Assembly (NCBI RefSeq): GCF_030818695.1
Contig: NZ_JAUTAR010000001.1
Span: forward strand, 3,218,501 to 3,282,500
Source of the DNA: Chryseobacterium sp. SORGH_AS_0447
GTDB taxonomy: Bacteria; Bacteroidota; Bacteroidia; Flavobacteriales; Weeksellaceae
Direction of reading: 5' to 3'
Length of the DNA: 64,000 nt
Each line of letters begins with the position of its first letter. Positions within the stretch are counted from its first letter, which is position 1. Of this stretch, positions 61,179 through 64,000 are shown piece by piece. The notes under the pieces are model-generated. The model was given only the letters and a program-made list of their open reading frames with translations, had not been told where the DNA came from and did no database searches. Made by a program: the position numbers and the translations under genes.

Positions 61179-63335
61179 TTATTGTACAGGCTTCGCAGAG
61201 ATGGCAAACCCACCGCTTCTCGCCATGCTGATCTTGATCTTAGACTTGCTGGTAACCGTCTTTTTATAGATGTTGTAGCTCTGAGGATTGTTGACATAAT
61301 CCGCATCTTTTCCGTCTTCGTATACCGTTACCTCATATTTTCTGCCTTTGTCGAGGAATGAGAAATCTACGGTGTATTCGCGCTTGTTTTCATCGGTAAT
61401 CCCTCCTACGAACCAGTCTTCGGTACCTTTGGCTTTTCTTGCCGTGATGATGTAGTCTCCCGGCTCGGCAGATAAGATTCTGGTATCGTCCCAGTCGGCA
61501 GCAACGTCTTTGATGAACTGGAAAGCATCCATATGCCTTTTGTAGTTTTCCGGTAAATCGGCAGCCATCTGCAGCGGCATGTACATTACGACATACAGGG
61601 CCAGCTGTTTGGCAAGGGTAGTTTTCACGAAACGCTTATCGCCCGGGAAATAATAATCCAGTTTGGTCTGGAAGATTCCCGGCGTATAATCCATCGGTCC
61701 GCCCATCCAACGGGTAAACGGAAGAATGGTTTGGTGATCGGGATTGTTTCCGGCAAAGGCCTCGAATTCGGTACCTCTTGCTGCTTCGGCAGAAATATAA
61801 TTCGGGTAGGTGCGGCTTTCCCCGGTAGGCCGTACGGATTCGTGGGAATTCACCATGATCTTATACTCGTTTGCTTTCTGTGCAATCCTGTAATAGTGGT
61901 TGATGGTCCATTGCGAATAGTGGTGCTCGCCTCTTGGAATGATATCGCCTACGTAGCCGGTTTTTACCGCATCGTAACCGTATTCATTCATCAGTTTGAA
62001 GGCCTTGTCTGCCCATCTTTCGTAATTGGTTGCGGAACCGGATGTTTCATGGTGCATGATAAGTTTCATGCCTTTGGAATGCGCATAATCGTTCAGCGCT
62101 TTGATATCGAAATCCGGGTATGGTGTAATAAAGTCGAATACAAATTCTTTTGAATGCCCGAACCAGTCTTCCCAGCCTACGTTCCAGCCTTCGATCAATA
62201 ATCCTTTGAATCCATTTTCAGCAGCGAAATCGATGTACTCTTTTACTTTCGTTGTATTGGCTGCATGTTTTCCGTTCGGGGTCAGCTTGGAGAAGTCCGT
62301 TACGCCGATGTGAACGTTTTCTGCGGTTGAATAGGCCCACTGGGATTTCCCGATGATCATTTCCCACCATACGCCCATGTACTTGGTCGGGTGAATATAG
62401 GAAGTGTCGGTATATTTTGTCGGTTCGTTCAGGTTGAACATCATTTTGGAACCCAGCACTTCTTCTGCTTTCGGGGAAACGATGATGGTTCTCCACGGGG
62501 AAACCGAGGACGTCTGGATATAGCCTTTGGCACCCTGCCGGTCCGGGGTAAGATGTGTTTTAAATTTGAAATTCACGGCATCCACTTCGAGGTTGGAAGC
62601 CGGATAGTCGAGCACTGCGGCCTCTCCCAAATTTACATATAACGGCTCCTTGCCTTCCTTTTTCAGCATCAGCGGCGACTGTACCGCATTCGGCACCATC
62701 TGCTGGGAAGCGTTGCTGTCGAAAGAGCTCGGCCATCTTGCCGGAATTTCGGAAATCTTCGTGGTCTGCGGCTGGTATTCCTGGGAATCGTAGTCGGCAG
62801 CAATCCACCAGGCTTTCATATCGGTCGGAAAATCGATTTCGGAATCTTCTTCCCGGATCACGAAATAGTTCAGGTTTTTCTGCTGCGGGAATTCATAACG
62901 GAATCCAAGCCCGTCGTTGAACAATCTGAATTTAACGACAATATCACGGTCGGTTGCATCCTGGTGCAGCGTTACCGCCAGTTCGTTATAGTGGTTGATA
63001 TAGTTTTTCTTTTCCCCCAATACCGGCTGCCAGGTTTCGTTTTTGGAATCCCTGGTTTCCGCTTTTTTGGAAAACCCGTTGTTGAGATCGAATTTGGCAT
63101 CTTCCGGCTTGGCGATTTCGGAGGCAAACTTAATGGCCGTATCCTTGAATAACCTCAGCCCCAGCTTTGAATCTTCTACTACAACCGCACCATTGTATTT
63201 TAAGTTGTAATACGGTACGCCCTGCTTCAGCTGGAAGTCCATCCGGAATTTCCCGTCCGGCGACTGTAAGGTCTGTGCCTGTACTCCTGCAAACATCATT
63301 GAGAACAAGACTGCCCCCATCGTAATTTTCTTCAT
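61179..63335 (-). CDS. susB: GH97 alpha-glucosidase (SusB-like)
   Basis: 718 residues. Signal peptide to about AQ21, an N-terminal beta-supersandwich (about 22-290), the GH97 (beta/alpha)8 barrel with GFKGLLIEGWNVGWEDWFG and MNEYGYDAVKTGYVGD, and a C-terminal beta sandwich ending FAISAKPVQ. GH97 SusB releases glucose from maltooligosaccharides in the periplasm using calcium. Downstream of a SusE/F-like gene, matching the sus gene logic. Confidence 0.93.
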   Translation of the reverse strand: MKKITMGAVLFSMMFAGVQAQTLQSPDGKFRMDFQLKQGVPYYNLKYNGAVVVEDSKLGLRLFKDTAIKFASEIAKPEDAKFDLNNGFSKKAETRDSKNETWQPVLGEKKNYINHYNELAVTLHQDATDRDIVVKFRLFNDGLGFRYEFPQQKNLNYFVIREEDSEIDFPTDMKAWWIAADYDSQEYQPQTTKISEIPARWPSSFDSNASQQMVPNAVQSPLMLKKEGKEPLYVNLGEAAVLDYPASNLEVDAVNFKFKTHLTPDRQGAKGYIQTSSVSPWRTIIVSPKAEEVLGSKMMFNLNEPTKYTDTSYIHPTKYMGVWWEMIIGKSQWAYSTAENVHIGVTDFSKLTPNGKHAANTTKVKEYIDFAAENGFKGLLIEGWNVGWEDWFGHSKEFVFDFITPYPDFDIKALNDYAHSKGMKLIMHHETSGSATNYERWADKAFKLMNEYGYDAVKTGYVGDIIPRGEHHYSQWTINHYYRIAQKANEYKIMVNSHESVRPTGESRTYPNYISAEAARGTEFEAFAGNNPDHQTILPFTRWMGGPMDYTPGIFQTKLDYYFPGDKRFVKTTLAKQLALYVVMYMPLQMAADLPENYKRHMDAFQFIKDVAADWDDTRILSAEPGDYIITARKAKGTEDWFVGGITDENKREYTVDFSFLDKGRKYEVTVYEDGKDADYVNNPQSYNIYKKTVTSKSKIKISMARSGGFAISAKPVQ

Positions 63336-63414
63336 AATGACTATTTATACGCTTTAAAAATAAAGAAAGTGCTGCCGAAAAGCAACACTTTGCTGTTTTA
63401 AATTTGTTATGTTT

Positions 63415-64000
63415 TTACAATTTTGTAACGGTCAGCTTATAGTACGCTGAGTTATGCAGATCCAATTCGATCTTATAATTTCCTGCCTGCGAAACTTTAT
63501 AAGCCGGATCTCCGGTTACAGTACCTTCTGCACTTAAGAAAGATTTTACCGCAGTCCCTGAAGTTAATGTCTGATCACCATTGTCCGGCTGGAACTTCAT
63601 GGCCCAGTCATCGTTGGCTCTGAATTTAAATACTCCTGAAGCTGTTAGAGCAATTGAGTTGATAACATAGGTTTTTGTTGTCGGATTATAAACAAAATCT
63701 GTATCCGAACCCCAACCGGTAGGAGTTGCGTCACCGATTACTCCAAAGTTGGCAATTACTGATGAATAAGTGTTTAAAGCCCAATTTACATTAATATAAT
63801 AAGTGCCTTTTGCAGCTGCTTTAATGTTTTGTTCTCCCGTTTCTACCAATTTACCTGTCAAAGTTCCATCATCACCCTTATCTCCAGCCCAATCCTGATT
63901 GATTGTAAATTTATATTCACTATTAGGATTTGTTACATAAATAAATCCTTTATATTTATCGTCCTTGGTTGGCGAGAACAAGTTCGGAGAATTTGCTGGA
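63415..64000 (-). CDS. SusE/SusF-like starch-binding outer-membrane protein (partial)
   Basis: The frame is open to the right edge, so only about 194 C-terminal residues are visible. PNLFSPTKDDKYKGFIYV and the repeated beta modules with GVIGDATPTGWGSDTDF and GVFKFRANDDWAMKFQ are typical of SusE/SusF starch-binding modules, including the Trp-x-x-D pattern. It is surface-anchored through its missing N-terminus and binds starch for the downstream GH97 and GH13 enzymes. SusC and SusD are expected just beyond the window. Confidence 0.85.
   Translation of the reverse strand, partial: PANSPNLFSPTKDDKYKGFIYVTNPNSEYKFTINQDWAGDKGDDGTLTGKLVETGEQNIKAAAKGTYYINVNWALNTYSSVIANFGVIGDATPTGWGSDTDFVYNPTTKTYVINSIALTASGVFKFRANDDWAMKFQPDNGDQTLTSGTAVKSFLSAEGTVTGDPAYKVSQAGNYKIELDLHNSAYYKLTVTKL

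Noticed and set aside
1..64000. tRNA, rRNA, riboswitch, phage or plasmid functions
   Set aside because: I looked in all longer gaps, including upstream of pnuC and the purine genes, and saw no cloverleaf, conserved riboswitch core, integrase, capsid or replication gene.

Overview
The window is AT-rich chromosomal DNA of a Bacteroidota bacterium, most likely a flavobacterium close to Chryseobacterium (Weeksellaceae). Evidence: C-terminal type IX secretion (T9SS) sorting domains on two exported proteins, exact TAnnTTTG -7 promoter boxes in front of many genes, few Shine-Dalgarno sequences, Bacteroidota-type lipoproteins, a SusE/F-GH97-GH13 starch locus, and a GG-leader 'bacteriocin-like' peptide of the kind common in Chryseobacterium. 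No rRNA, tRNA, CRISPR array, prophage or plasmid function was seen. Most of it is ordinary core genome. The unusual material is in the intergenic spacers, which are full of palindromic repeat families.

Layout. 1-3.1 kb: end of a T9SS-sorted sugar dehydrogenase, then a hemN-membrane protein pair. 3.5-8.8 kb: two tandem paralogous membrane proteins convergent with an atypical Hsp70 and a 96-residue GrpE-like partner. 8.8-17.5 kb: BNR-type exported protein, APC permease, pnuC, a Gly/Asn/Tyr-rich lipoprotein, dapF, mltG, and an outer-membrane beta-barrel receptor. 17.5-21.3 kb: sugar-nucleotide genes (cytidylyltransferase-like, galE, DegT aminotransferase) interrupted by a REP-type tyrosine transposase (RAYT) bounded by perfect 35-bp inverted repeats. 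21.4-31.6 kb: T9SS subtilase, ppc, a GIDE-like membrane protein, several small lipoproteins, yqhD, and an SGNH hydrolase. 31.6-39 kb: DEAD-box helicase, a 0.8-kb palindrome cluster, an ABC1 kinase, a Cys-rich GG-leader peptide, a GNAT-nitrilase fusion, and mgtC. 39.5-46 kb: a purine block on the minus strand in the order purM-purN-purH-purD-guaA. 46-51 kb: an NAD(P)H-dependent FMN reductase, pirin, and an MFS-GMC oxidoreductase pair separated by repeat-rich spacers. 51.5-56.8 kb: a propeller-type sensor kinase and LuxR-type response regulator upstream of two duplicated exported proteins, with three phased direct repeats between them. 57-64 kb: a starch/maltodextrin locus (SusE/F-like protein, GH97, GH13, NTF2-like protein, maltose-type MFS).

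The most interesting leads are: the Hsp70 with an extra domain in place of its linker, paired with a minimal GrpE-like protein; the RAYT with its cognate palindromes and a possible non-autonomous relative near 48.2 kb; the triple direct repeat beside the two-component system; five genes whose promoter box ends 4-5 nt before the ATG (predicted leaderless mRNAs); a stand-alone promoter-24-codon-terminator unit at 46.1-46.2 kb; and an 85-bp conserved element present twice.
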